DNA of 64,000 bases from Adiantum capillus-veneris (Eukaryota > Streptophyta > Polypodiopsida > Polypodiales > Pteridaceae): positions 90,197,680 to 90,261,679 of the forward strand of contig CM043962.1 of NCBI GenBank assembly GCA_014529385.2. The letters run 5' to 3'. Numbering within the stretch: position 1 is the stretch's first letter; each line of letters starts with the position of its first letter. The position numbers and the translations under genes are program-made. Shown here piece by piece: positions 11,929-24,008 of this stretch. The notes beneath the pieces are model-generated. The model worked only from the letters and a program-made list of their open reading frames with translations, was not told the DNA's origin and made no database searches.

Positions 11929-12096
11929 CTGGGATTGATTGGCCATCTGTTGCTGCACTGGCGCCTGAAGACTCTCCTCCGTAGGCCTACTACTAGGCTC
12001 GGCTTCGTCATCGTGCGACGCTCTAGTTTGTTTTGAAGCTACTTCCTCATCATCAGATGTAGGATTTTCTCGGGTTTCTTTGGTGCCATAACTTCT
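11929..12096 (-). pseudogene. Candidate gag N-terminal exon inside X LTR (copy A, frameshifted)
   Basis: Counterpart of the intact 25109-25274 exon of copy B. One A is missing in the codons after MAPK, shifting the frame. The downstream residues (DDEEVASKQTR..., acidic and basic) are otherwise the same. The exon ends at CAG followed by GTGGGT, a plausible 5' splice site. Confidence 0.4.
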
Positions 12097-12599
12097 TATC
12101 CGTTTAAAAAGGACGTCTAATCATTAGGTAAATAAATCAAAATCTAGACTTAGCCTTTATATTCAACCGTAACCCATCCAAGGTTAAATTTATAGTCTTA
12201 TTTGATAAATTCTTGACCTAGTAATTTCTTATTTGTTTATATAAGCATGATAACTTCTTCCACCGCTTCCCTAAGGGTTTTCTAAGCTCTCCGAACTTTC
12301 TTATAATTTTCTAAATCTTTTTCCTAATTTTCCTATCAACTTTTAAGCTAATAATTTACTTATTTTGGGCTTAATATTTATTGTATTTAATTTCTCTGAA
12401 AGATTTAATTTCCTTAACTTGATATCATAGGTTTACACTTACTATAATTTTCCTAAAAACTTTTGACCACAAAGTCTATTTATTTTAATTAATCATTCGC
12501 TAAAAATAGGACTTTTGGTCAATTATAATTTTTTTAACCTCACCAATTAACTATGGTATAATTACCACAAGTAGATAATGATATTTTTGACCTCTGGTA

Positions 12600-14690
12600 A
12601 TTATCTTATTATTTTCCAACTTAGTTATATAATTTCCATCTTCAATTTCAGCTAAATTTAGGATAATATGACTTAAATAAATACTTATACTACTTTTTTA
12701 ACCTTGAAATATTCATCACGGCCTCTTTATATGTAAACTAGCTTTGATAAATAGAATGTAATCATATAGCATGATTTACTAATTTCCCCCTTGAAATTTC
12801 CACCAAAATTAGTATATTTTGACTTAGATAAATATTTATACTACTTTTCTAACCTTGTCATAACTATCACGGCCTTTTTACCCTATAATACAGCTCTAAT
12901 AAATAGCATGTAATCATATAGCATGATTTACTAATTTCCCCCTTGAAATTTTGATCAAAATTAGTATATTTTGACTTAGATAAATACTTATACTACTTTT
13001 CTAACCTTGGCATAATTATCACGGCCTCTTTACCCTGTAATACAGCTTTGATAAATAGCATGTAATTATAGCACATGATTTACTAATTTTCCCCTTTACT
13101 TTTTAGCTAGAAATGGTATAATTTGACTTAAATAAATATCTATACTACTTTTCTAACCTTGGCATAATTATCACGGCCTTTTGACCTATGATACAGCTCT
13201 GATAAATAGCATGTAATTATATCACATGATTTACTAATTTCCCCCTTTACTTTTAGCTAGAAATAGTGTAATTTGACTTAGATAAATATCTATACTACTT
13301 TTCTAACCTTGTCACTATTATCACGGCCTCTTGACTATATAATACAGCTCTGATACATAGAATGTAATTATATCACATGATTTACTAATTTCCCCCTTTA
13401 AATTACCCCTCAAAACAGCTTAACTCCACTAAGATAATTAGTTAAACTAATTTTCTGAACTTCTCCTAATTATTACAGGTACTTGAATACTTAATTAACC
13501 ATTGATAATTATATGAAAGCATTTGAATTTCATTTACTAATTTCCCCCTATCAAAATTACTCAATAAACAGAGTATTTTAGCTAAAGTAATTAGCTAATT
13601 TAATTTTCTGAACTTCTCCTAATTATCACAGGTACTTGACCACTCAATTAATCACTGATAATTATATGGAAGCATTTGAATTCCATTTACTAATTTCCCC
13701 TATTAACATTTCTCAAAAAACAGAGTATTTTAGCTAAGATAATTAGCTAGATTAACTTTCTGAACTTTTCCTAATTATCACGGATTTTTGAACACCTAAT
13801 TAACCACTAATAATTATATGAAAACATTTGAATTCCATTTACTAATTTCTCATATTTAATTTACTCAAAAAACAGAGTAGTTTAGCTAAAATAATTAGAT
13901 AAATTAACTTTCTGAACTTCTCCTAATTATCACAGCTTTTTAACCACCTAATTAACCACTGAAAATTATATGACAACATTTGAATTTCATTTACTAATTT
14001 CCCCTATTTAACTGACTCAAAAAATAGGGTATTTTAGCTAAAACAATTAGCTAAATTAACTTTCTGAACTTCTCCTAATTATAACGGGTTATTGAACACC
14101 TAATTAACTACTGATAATTATATGAAAGCATTTGAATTCCATTTACTAATTTCCCCTATTAACATTGCTCAAAAAACACAGAAATTATGCCTAATTAATT
14201 AGCTAAATTAATTATCTGAGCTTCTCCTAATTACCACAGATTTTTTAACACCTAATAAACCACTGATAAATGTATCTTAACAATTGAAGTCAATTTACTA
14301 ATTTCCTCCCTATTTAATTTGGTCAAAAAATAGAGTAATTCTACCTAATTAATTAGCTAGATTCATTATCTAAGCTTTTCCTAATTATCACGGGTTTCTT
14401 AACACCCAATTAATCACTGATAAATATATTATAGCAATTAAAATCAATTTACTAATTTCCCTATTTAAATAGCTCAAAAATCAGAGTAATTTTGCATAAT
14501 TAATTAGCTAGATTCATTATCTGAGATTTTCTTAATTATCACGGGTTCCTTAACACTGAATTAACCACTGATAAAAATATATTATAGCAATTGAAATCAA
14601 TTTACTAATTTCCCCTATTAAATAGCTCAAAAAACAGATTAATTCTGCATAAATAATTAGGAAAAATTACTCAGAAAATTAAAGGATAAT
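12600..14690. repeat. ~151-bp tandem array, about 13 units, in X LTR (copy A)
   Basis: The landmark tttactaatttcccc recurs at about 12776, 12927, 13079, 13229, 13379, 13531, 13684, 13838, 13988, 14140, 14293, 14446 and 14599, a spacing of 150-156 bp. A second landmark (ctaattatcac.gg) recurs once per unit. Units fall into an earlier subfamily (acttagataaatacttatactactttt) and a later one (ttagctaattaactttctgaactt). The array is very AT-rich. Confidence 0.9.
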
Positions 14691-15604
14691 TTTCCTAGCT
14701 TAATGACTGTCTAATGCAACTCTGATAATTACCTCATCTTAATCTAAGCTTAATTAATATATTTATCATTAATTCATGGTTAATTTGGCTAATTTCAGCC
14801 ATTAGTATGATAGGATAATTAATTAGCTTAATATTACTAAGCTTAATTACAATAATCAGCAGAGATTAATTAATTTAAAGAGGTTTTAAGGAGTATGCAT
14901 AGGCCTAATCTTTGATTTATTAACAATTATCTAATCTTAATCTAACCTTGCTAATTAAGAAGGATTATGTTAATTACCGTTAGGGTTAATCAATTAGAGA
15001 TAAACTCTAATGATTTCTGTCGTAGTGTTCTCTCTAGATGAGAGAGAGAGAGTAGCAAGGCTCCGAGTCTCTCTAAAATGTGAAGCTAGGGGTCCTATTA
15101 TAGTTAGTCTTTCTGGCACTCATAAGCTCTCACCGGCTGAAAAAGAGGCAGTTGCTTGAAGTTCAAGCAGCCCCCAGCAAATCCAAAAACGACCCATGCT
15201 GCTAAATGAGTCCCTAGCAGATCAGTGATGACCCTCCCATTACCTGCCAGCTTTTAAAATGTCAATTTTGCTATAATTTGACCTATTTTTGCTTAATTGG
15301 TAAATATCTTGTAAATATCCGGGAGACCCTTTAATAAAGTCTATGCTTAAATGATTACTGTAACTCTTCAATTTTTCTATTTTACTCAAATCACAGTGTA
15401 AACTTCCAGGGGTCATAACTACGCCAGTTTTTATCGGGATTCAATTCTGAAAATTTCTAGCCCGGGGTTGTTATGCTTTAAGATTCCAAAAAATACCAAT
15501 ATTTTGCCATGGTCGGACAATTCTACATTGCTTTTTCAATAATCATATTAGTTTGATTAAGCTTATACAACCTTTAAGGTTTCAGAAACTGGAAACCTTA
15601 CAAG

Positions 15605-16890
15605 ACCTTTGCTCTAGTGGCAAAGATGACGACAGTGAGAGCTGTCATAGCAGTGGCTGCATCTAGAGGATGGATTATGCATCAAATGGATGTAAAGAAT
15701 GCCTTCTTGATTGGTGAGTTGCAAGAGGAAGTGTATATGGATCAGCCACCTGGTTATGTCGATCCAGGTTACCCAGATTATGTATGCAGACTTCTCAAAG
15801 CTTTGTATGGTTTGAAGCAGGGCTCTAGAGCATGGTATGACAGGATTGCCAAGTATCTTGTCAGTATTGGTTTTAGGAGAGCTCATGCTGATCATTCACT
15901 CTATGTACGTGAGAGTGATGTGGGGATTGTGGTCATTACCATATATGTAGATGACCTTATTATTGTTGGTGACAATGCTATGGAGATTGACCATGTGAAG
16001 GGTCTTCTCAAACAGGAGTTTGAAATGAAAGATTTGGGCGAGTTGCACTACTTTCTTGGCATTGAGGTGATCAGGACTCCAGAGGGTGTATGGCTATCAC
16101 AGAACAATATGCTTTGGACATGTTGTCAAAGTATGGTATTGCTGATTGTAAGCCAATTTCTATTCCCTTGGATGTGAATGCAAAGCTGAGTGCAAGAGAA
16201 GGGTGATGTTGTTGAGGATGTCAACATGTACAGGAAGATTGTGGGTAGTCAAATCTACTTGACTATCACGAGGCCAGACTTGAGCTACACAGTAGGCTTG
16301 GAGAGTCAGTTCATGCAACTTCCGAGGAAGCCACATTTGGATGGAGTACGACGCACACTTAGGTATGTGCAAGGTACTCTTGACTACGCATTGTTCTATG
16401 CAGCAGATGCACCATTAGCATTGTATGGGTATACAGATGCAGATTGGGCAGGGTAGCATTGTTGATAGGAGATTTACGAGTGGCTTCATGTTCTCTTTTG
16501 GGAGTGCTGCTGTTACTTGGAGCAGCAAAAAGCAGCCTACGGTTGCTTTATCGAGCACAGAGGCCGAGTACAGAGGTGCAGCAGTTGCGGCGTGCGAGGT
16601 AGCTTGGCTACGCACATTACTTGAGGACTTGGGAGTGCAGGTGGACCAGCAGATTTTCATCCATTGTGACAACCTCAGCAGCATGCAGTTGGCTAGGAAC
16701 CCAGTGTTCCATGCCAGGACCAAACACATAGAGGTCCCATTACCACTACGTTCGAGAGCGAGTGTTGGCGGGCGACATCGACTTGGTCTATGTCAGCACA
16801 GAGGAGCAGATAGCGGATATCTTTACCAAGGCCCTCGGAGCTGAGAAGCTTCGACGTTTCCGGACTATGCTTGGACTCTGTGACATGCAG
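15605..16890 (+). pseudogene. Copia RT-RNase H, copy A (single-base indels)
   Basis: Begins inside RT at TFALVAKMTTVRAVIAVAA, then DVKNAFLIGELQEEVYM, LYGLKQGSRAWYD and the polymerase motif YVDDLII, followed by RNase H (YTDADWAGS, ALSSTEAEYRGA, HARTKHIEVHYHYVR, VSTEEQIADIFTKAL). Compared with 28788-30101 it has four single-base changes in length: a lost G near 16104, extra A near 16195, extra G near 16452 and extra C near 16737. These break the frame at conserved positions. Their homopolymer nature could reflect decay or consensus error. RT residues before TFALVAK are absent. Confidence 0.9.
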
Positions 16891-16904
16891 AGCTCGAGGG
16901 GGAG
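16891..16904 (+). other. Copia polypurine tract
   Basis: GCTCGAGGGGGAG lies directly before the 3' LTR start TGTTGAG. The same sequence is at 30060-30073 in the duplicate. Confidence 0.85.
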
Positions 16905-17225
16905 TGTTGAGATGTCGAGCTCTACACCTTGAGCTGGCATCCACTACGGGTCTTGCCGCTTACGGCATTTACTCACTGGCGCGTTAGGTGACCAACACGG
17001 AGGATCTCTGCGAGTGATTCTACAGGTGGACTACACTTATAGTGCCAGCCTAGTACGCATCTAGCGAGTTCACACTTAGTGACCGCATGTACATATGTTC
17101 TACTTTTCAGCGTTAGCACTTAGTCATTTTGTACTCTCTTTTCTGTGAAGAAGAAGAAGAAGCTTTCCATCTCTGTGTGCTTTTTGCTTGTCTTGTGTAG
17201 CTCTCTTGCATCCTCATTCTTTACA
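16905..17225 (+). repeat. Copia 3' LTR (copy A)
   Basis: 321 bp, TGTTGAG to TTTACA, followed by the target duplication TCCCA. It differs from the 5' LTR at scattered sites, including one missing G in tcttgccgc. Confidence 0.95.
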
Positions 17226-18107
17226 TCCCAAAGGACTAGGTTGTATCCCACTCAAGCATGTAAGGGGAAGGGAGAAATGTGCATTTTTTATAGAGAGAGA
17301 GAGAGAGAGAGGGAGAGATGAGAGAGAGAGAGAGAGATGTATAGAGAAAATATTTTAGAATCTTCTTGCCAAGTTTCAAAAAAGCGCTCCCAAGAAAATG
17401 CTCGCCAAGAAATCACATCCTCCTCTCTCCCACGAACCTCTAATCTCTACGCAATCTCTACGCATAAAAGAAACCATAATCTTGAGGGATGACAAATAGA
17501 GAATCATCATCCAATGATACTACTTACAAGCCTAGATATATTATGGGTAAGCTTAATGATAAGAGCTATCACAAATATAAAATCTCAAGACAGAGATTGT
17601 CTTAAGCACCTTCAAATAACTTTGGGACATCTTAACTTAACTAATTTTAGTCCTTTTTTTGCAAGTTTTACCAAATCTAAGACTTGGAGAAGATATAAAC
17701 TCACTTTTTTGTGACTTTTCTCTGCTTCTTCCCATGTTAGCTCCTATGATTCTTCTTCTTATCTTTTCTTGTGAATTGGGGTTTAGTAGCTCTTATTTGT
17801 TGGTTCCACTCAAAGATACCAACAAGAAGACACAGTCCACAACAAATGTTTTGATGTTAGAGCACCTCAAACTATGCTCACACACAAAATTTTCTTCACA
17901 CATCTGTGTGTGTGTGTGAATATATCTCTTCAAGATTTCTAGGAATGATTCATGTTGGGGCAAACATGGAGATTGTGTCCCAAATTTTCTTTTCTTACTC
18001 ATAATTCCATTCCATTATATATCAGTGCTGCAACCACATAAATGATTTCCAATCCACTCTTGATTGTAGGTATTTTGTTGCATCTTCTCACTACAAGAAT
18101 TCAAATC

Positions 18108-18155
<48 letters not shown>

Positions 18156-18275
18156 CGTTTCCATCAATACTAAACATCAAATCTGATTACAGAGCTTGAC
18201 AAAAAAGGATTACAAATTTCTTGACTCTTGAGAGTAGCCACTCTCAGTCGTAAGCTTTTACACCTCTTTAAAACT
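17226..18275. other. Right flank of the copia insertion (copy A)
   Basis: About 1.05 kb of non-element sequence with a GA microsatellite (about 17293-17338) and a CT microsatellite (18105-18152). It is repeated at 30397-31430. No gene is recognised. It ends abruptly at 18275, where element X LTR sequence begins. Confidence 0.8.
18105..18152. repeat. (CT)n microsatellite
   Basis: About 45 bp of near-perfect CT repeats; its counterpart at 31246-31299 is longer. Confidence 0.95.
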
Positions 18276-20912
18276 TAGATAATGATAACTTCTTCCACCG
18301 CTTCCCTAAGGGTTTTCTAAGCTCTCCGAACTTTCTTATAATTTTCTAAATCTTTTTCCTAATTTTCCTATCAACTTTTAAGCTAATAATTTACTTATTT
18401 TGGGCTTAATATTTATTGTATTTAATTTCTCTTAAAGATTTAATTTCCTAACTTGATATCATAGGTTTACACACTTACTATAATTTTCCTAAAAACTTTT
18501 GACCACAAAGTCTATTTATTTAATTAATCATTCGCTAAAAATAGGACTTTTGGTCAATTATAATTTTTTTAACCTCACACAATTAACTATGGTATAATTT
18601 ACCACAAGTAGATAATGATATTTTTGACCCTCTGTAATTATCTTATTATTTTCCAACTTAGTTATATAATTTCCATCTTCAATTTTCAGCTAAATTTAGG
18701 ATAATATGACTTAAATAAATACTTATACTACTTTTTTAACCTTGAAATATTCATCACGCCTCTTTATTATGTAAACTAGCTTGATAAATAGAATGTAATC
18801 ATATAGCATGATTTACTAATTTCCCCCCCGATGAAATTTCCACCAAAATTAGTATATTTTGACTTAGATAAATATTTATACTACTTTTCTAACCTTGTCG
18901 TAACTATCACGGCCTTTTGACCCTATAATACAGCTCTAATAAATAGCAATGTAATCATATAGCAAGATTTACTAAATTTCCCCCTTGAAATTTTGACCAA
19001 AATTAGTATATTTTAGTGACTAAGATAAATACTTATACTAATTTTCTACACCTTGGCATAATTATCACGGCCTCTTTACCCCTGTAATACAGCTCTGATA
19101 AATACATGTAATTAAAGCACATGAATAAATACCAATTCCCCTTTAATTTTTAGCTAGAAAGGCAATGGTATAATTTGAAACTTAATAACTATCTAACTCA
19201 ACCCACCAATATAAAACCTATAGGCCTAATTAACACGCCTTTTGACCACTATGACTACATCGCTCTGATAAATAGCATGTAATTAAATCACATGATTTAC
19301 TAATTTCCCCCTTTAACTTTTTAGCTAGAAATAGTGTAATTTGACTTAGATAAATATCTATACTACTTTTCAAACCTTGTCACTAATTATCACGGCCTCT
19401 GACTAATAATCACACCAGCTCTGATACATAGAATGTAATATTATCACATGATTTACTAATTTCCCCCTTTAAATTCCCCCTCAAACTAACTCCACTAAGA
19501 TAATTAGTCTAACTAATTTTTTGAACATCCCCTAATTATTAACTTAAAGATACCCTAATTGATAATTATATGAAAGCATTTGAATTTCATTTACTAATTT
19601 CCCCCTATCAAAATTACTCAATAAACAGAGTATTTTAGCTAAAGTAATTAGCTAATTTAATTTTCTGAACTTCTCCTAATTATCACAGGTACTCGACCAC
19701 TCAATTAATCACTGATAATTATATGGAAGCATTTGAATTCCATTTACTAGTTTCCCCTATTAACATTTCTCAAAAAACAGGGTATTTTAGCTAAGATAAT
19801 TAGCTAGATTAACTTTCTGAACTTTTCCTAATTATCACGGATTTTTGAACACCTAATTAACCACTAATAATTATATGAAAACATTTGAATTCCATTTACT
19901 AATTTCTCATATTTAATTTACTCAAAAACAGAGTATTTTAGCTAAAATAATTAGATAAATTAACTTTCTGAACTTTGCTATAATATATTTATCAGTGGTT
20001 AATTCAGTGTAAGGACCCGTGATAATTATGGAAAATCTCAGATAATGAATCTAGCTAATTAATTATGCAAAATTACTCTGTTTTTGAGCTATTTAAATAG
20101 GGAAATTAGTAAATTGATTTTTAATTGCTATAATAAATTTATCAGTGATTAATTGGGTGTTAAGAACCCGTGATAATTAGGAAAAGCTTAGATAATGAAT
20201 CTCTAGCTAATTAATTAGGTAGAATTACTCTATTTTTTGACCAAATTAAATAGGGGAAATTAGTAAATTGACTTCAAATTGTTTAAGATACATTTATCAT
20301 GTGGTTTATTAGTGTTAAAAAATCTGTGGTAATTAGGAGAAGCTCAGATAATTAATTTAGCTAATTAATTAGGCTAATTTTTGTGTTTTTGAGCAATGTT
20401 AATAGGGGAAATTAGTAAATGGAATTCAAATGCTTTCATATAATTATCGTAGTTAATTAGGTGTTCAATAACCCGTAATAATTAGGAGAAGTTCAGAAAG
20501 TTAATTTAGCTAATTGTTTTAGCTAAAATACCCTATTTTTTGAGTCAGTTAAATAGGGGAAATTAGTAAATGAAATTCAAATTTTTCATATAATTTTCAG
20601 TGGTTAATTAGGTGTTAAAAAGCTGTGATAATTAGGAGAAGTTCAGAAAGTTAATTTATATCTAATTAATTTAGCTAAAATACTCTGTTTTTTTGAGTAA
20701 ATAAAATATGAGAAATTAGTACATGGAATTCCAAATGTTTTCATATAATTATTAGTGGTAATTAGGTGTTCAAAAATCCGTGATAATTAGGAAAAGATCA
20801 AGAAAGTTAATCTAGCTAATTAACTTAGCTAAAAATACCCTGTTTTTTGAGAAATGTTAATAGGGGAAATTTTTCAGCCATAATATGATAGGATAATTAA
20901 TTAGCTTAATAT
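18276..20912 (-). repeat. Rearranged, error-rich inner part of an X LTR
   Basis: Begins at gataacttcttccaccg, which corresponds to 12247 and 25435, and follows the 151-bp array with many extra and missing bases (densest at 18800-19560). Near 19976 it switches to the reverse complement of about 26881-27775 and runs so to about 20872, then returns to forward orientation at tttcagccataat (27977 equivalent). It joins the outer LTR block at 20913. Sequence near 26890-27105 is therefore present in both directions, making a fold-back. Confidence 0.8.
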
Positions 20913-22536
20913 TACTAAGCTTAATTACAATAATCAGCAGAGATTAATAATTTAAAGAGGTTTAAGGAGTATGCATAGGCCTAATCTTTGATTTATTAAC
21001 AATTTATCTTAATCTAACCTTGCTAATTAAGAAGGATTAGGTTAATTACCGTTAGGGTTAATCAATTAGAGATTAAACTCTAATGATTTCTGCGTAGTGT
21101 TCTCTCTAGATGAGAGAGAGAGAGTAGCAAGGCTCCGAGTCTCTCTAAAATGTGAAGCTAGGGGTCCTATTTATAGTTTTCTGGCACTCATAAGCTCTCA
21201 CCGGCTGAAAAAGGCAGTTGCTTGAAGTTCAAGCAGCCCCCAGCAAATCCAAAAACGACCCATGCTGCTAAATGAGTCCCTAGCAGATCAGTGATGACCC
21301 TCCCATTACCTGCCAGCTTTTAAAATGTCAATTTTGCTATAATTTGACCTATTTTTGCTTAATTGGTAAATATCTTGTAAATATCCGGGAGACCTTTAAT
21401 AAAGTCTATGCTTAAATGATTACTGTAACCCTTCAATTTTCTATTTTACTCAATTCACAGTGTAAACTTCCAGGGGTCATAACTACGCCAGTTTTTATCG
21501 GGATTCAATTCTGAAAATTTCTAGCCGGGGTTTGTTATGCTTAAGATTCCAAAAATACCAATATTTGCCATGGTCGGACAATTCTACATTGCTTTTTCAA
21601 TAATCATATCAGTTTGATTAAGCTTATACAACCTTTAAGGTTTCAGAAACTGGAACCTTACAATCCCCCAACTTAAGAATTTGAGATGTCCTCATCTCAA
21701 CCGAAATTGGGAAAATCTTTGAGAAGAGAAATTCATTCTCCACAAGTGGCATCTTTGAAGGGATAACCTTTGCACTTTATCAAATGTTACTGATTATTCT
21801 AAGAGGTCTTTCCAGTTTCTGGTTGGAGTTACTTGCTAGCCAAACTTTTCTCGAGAAACTCTTAGTGTTGAGCCCATCTTAAAAACCTTTACAAACCATT
21901 TGCATCATCTCAAAAACCAGGTTAAATCAATTCCATAAAAGATTCATAAATTTACCTTGTCAATATGAACGCGCTCGATCTAACTGACCATTTAGAGCAA
22001 TCAGCGTTCGACAAGTATCATGTATTTCAACTTTGCCAATCTGAACGCGCTCGGCGTGTTCTTGCCATTCTGAGCAATCTGCGTTCGGCACAAGTTTCTA
22101 CTATTGCACCAGAGATACCCCCTCTGTGCTCTAACCTGGTTGACCAAGAATATGTAAAGGGTTTTAAGAAGTATCATACCAAGAGTTCTTTTGGACTTCC
22201 TATTAGTCTCGTACCTTAATACTTTCAAGTCTATGTTATTTTTCCAAGGAAGGCTATCGTGTGCACAAAGAATGTGAGTTGGTTTCTTGATAACTATGTC
22301 ATTCTCAAAATTCAAATTCTTTTCATACTATCGAGAACTTTGGTCTCATTTGTTAGATCAACCCTTAATTTCTTGATTAAATACCAACTTCACTTTAGAT
22401 TCATTAAGTAATCTTGGAGAAGAAAATCATGTATTCCATTATAATATATAAGTAACTCAAGTTTTTGATTTATAGTGGTTTACAAAGCTATAAGATTGCT
22501 AAATATGGCCAAGCGAGTGGCTCTTTTATCTTTTTT

Positions 22537-23015
22537 TTATCCATAGGGTTGGTTCTCCTATGATTGCATAAAATCTGGTTCCTCTTACTCTTCCTTTACC
22601 TCGTCCTCTATTTCTACCTCCTCTTAGATTATCTCCTTGATTTTGAGGAATGGCTCTATTAGTAATTCGAGGGTTTTGTTTTTCTGGAAAACTATTTCTA
22701 TAGTGCCCTATTTGATTGCATCCATAGCACCTAACGTTTGGGAAGGTCTGTTCTCAGTTCATTGCTGCAGCTACTCCACGTTGTTGATATCCCTGGTTGG
22801 AATTTTTCCCTGGCTCTTCCCCTAAAGTTACTAAATCCATTATAGTTTCTTGTAGAGTTGGTTCCTTCACCTGCAAGAGGCTTAGCCCTGAGAAGGGCAT
22901 CCTGTATTGATGTATGCCTCATGGCTTGGATCCATACCTCTGCATCTCGTTCCACGTTGACCCCTTTTCCTTTGAAGTTGGGGGGTTGCACTTGTTTGAG
23001 AAGAAACAAGCACGG
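22537..23015 (-). pseudogene. Element X copy B gag remnant
   Basis: Same as 9360-9840: a capsid start PPNFKGKG...DAEVWIQAM, loss of most of the capsid core, an RG-rich segment, a frame change, then the knuckle CYGCNQIGHYRNSF lacking its last cysteine. No differences affecting the interpretation were seen between copies. Confidence 0.7.
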
Positions 23016-23238
23016 TATAAAGAACAGAATCAGGTATCTACATGGTTTCGTAAGATCGACAGATTGGCAATTTAAAGACTTATGACACGGCTAGGAATTA
23101 ATTTCAGAATAGACACAAGATCAAGATATTCAATTCAAAAGACTTGGTTCTTTATTTATAAGGTGAATATTTACAAGGATAGCCTTACAAAAGAGCCTTA
23201 GGTATCTCATCCTAACTTGTTGTAAATTTTTGCGGCCT

Positions 23239-23845
23239 TTAAAGGATCCGTATAGCTGGCTGATTTGGAATATGGTGATACAAACGACGGGTGTTTGTAG
23301 TCAGATTTCTACAATGCTCTAATTGATTGGTATAATAGTTCTTATACTCATTGGAAATTGGAAAGTAGATTATAAGGTCCAAATTCTTAGGGGTATTCTG
23401 AGAAAAAGTTATGATTCTTCGATATGGAATTATCTCCACCACTCTATCCCATACCCATTCGTTCAGGCGTTTTCCCGTGCCTCCTGGGTAAGTGTGAACA
23501 GTGATACTCGAGTTTGTACCCAAGAAGTAGTATAACTGAACCACTCTCAGTTCCTCAGCCCAACGTAGTTTCTTTAAATCCGTGGTAAGACATCCCACCT
23601 TCCGAGCATTGATGTAATACGTCCCGCCTTCATTGCTCCATTCAAGCTCCCAGCCTTTATCTATCCGAGTCGAATGAGGAGTGTGAACCTTCATTAGTAG
23701 CTCCATCACGCTCCGTCGAAAAAAATAGTTTGGAGAACGACAAGCACTCTCATAAATGAGCTCAAAGACTTGGAATTTGCGATATTCAATCACAGGATCT
23801 TCCTGAATTTTCGACGCATAAGCCTTTGGTTAGTTAACCAAATTT
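23239..23845 (-). CDS. Element X copy B, unknown ORF
   Basis: About 200 residues, open after a TAA near 23849, without an initiating ATG. Identical to the copy A ORF (10062-10670) except one M/I replacement near the C-terminus. No family was recognised. The candidate exon at 25109-25274 could join it in phase (CAG/GCT), but the acceptor is weak. Confidence 0.5.
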
Positions 23846-23858
23846 ATTTATTTTTCTA

Positions 23859-23908
<50 letters not shown>

Positions 23909-23994
23909 ATATATATACACATATATTTTTTCTTTTTATATTTTTAGACAGTACGAAATTTTCCCAATAAACTAAACTAGGCTCTGAAACCTAG

Positions 23995-24006
23995 GCTCTG
24001 ATACCA
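23995..24006 (-). other. Element X copy B primer-binding site
   Basis: Minus strand TGGTATCAGAGC, two bases inside the LTR border at 24009. Confidence 0.85.
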
Positions 24007-24008
24007 CT

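Larger units (their letters stand above)
7732..15602 (-). mobile_element. Element X, copy A: gag-only LTR element with giant LTR, nested in copia
   Basis: In minus orientation, an LTR (15602 down to 10825) starts TGTAAGGTT and ends AACCTTACA. It is followed by a tRNA-iMet primer site (10822-10811), a short internal region of about 2.3 kb with gag remnants only, a purine tract (8499-8486) and the start of a second LTR that breaks off at 7732 after about 754 bp. No protease, RT, RNase H or integrase is visible, so X must depend on another element. The right junction falls inside the copia RT region (acctttgctctagtggcaaag, 15605 on). The left junction coincides with loss of copia sequence. Confidence 0.8.
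10825..15602 (-). repeat. Element X copy A, full ~4.78-kb 5' LTR
   Basis: Bounded by TGTAAGGTT/AACCTTACA 9-bp inverted ends, with the primer site just inside and copia sequence just outside. The inner part is homologous to the truncated second LTR of copy B as far as position 18276, which shows that the LTR does extend past the 754-bp block shared by all four copies. It contains a candidate coding exon (about 11930-12096), the 151-bp tandem array (about 12600-14690) and a GA microsatellite (15038-15053). Confidence 0.75.
5085..17225 (+). mobile_element. Ty1/copia LTR retrotransposon, split by nested element X
   Basis: The termini are TGTTGAGATG and TTTACA, flanked on both sides by the 5-bp target duplication TCCCA (5080-5084 and 17226-17230). 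The order is LTR, initiator tRNA-Met primer site, gag, CCHC knuckle, protease, integrase, then (after the insertion) RT, RNase H, purine tract and LTR. Integrase before RT is the copia order. Integrase after the conserved NGVAERKN and the N-terminal part of RT are missing at the junction with the nested element, so roughly 1.3-1.5 kb of pol is lost. Confidence 0.93.

Noticed and set aside
18276-20912. Calling the inverted segment a foldback or MITE-type transposon
   Set aside because: It is made wholly of X LTR sequence, has no target duplication or own termini, and coincides with an error-rich block.
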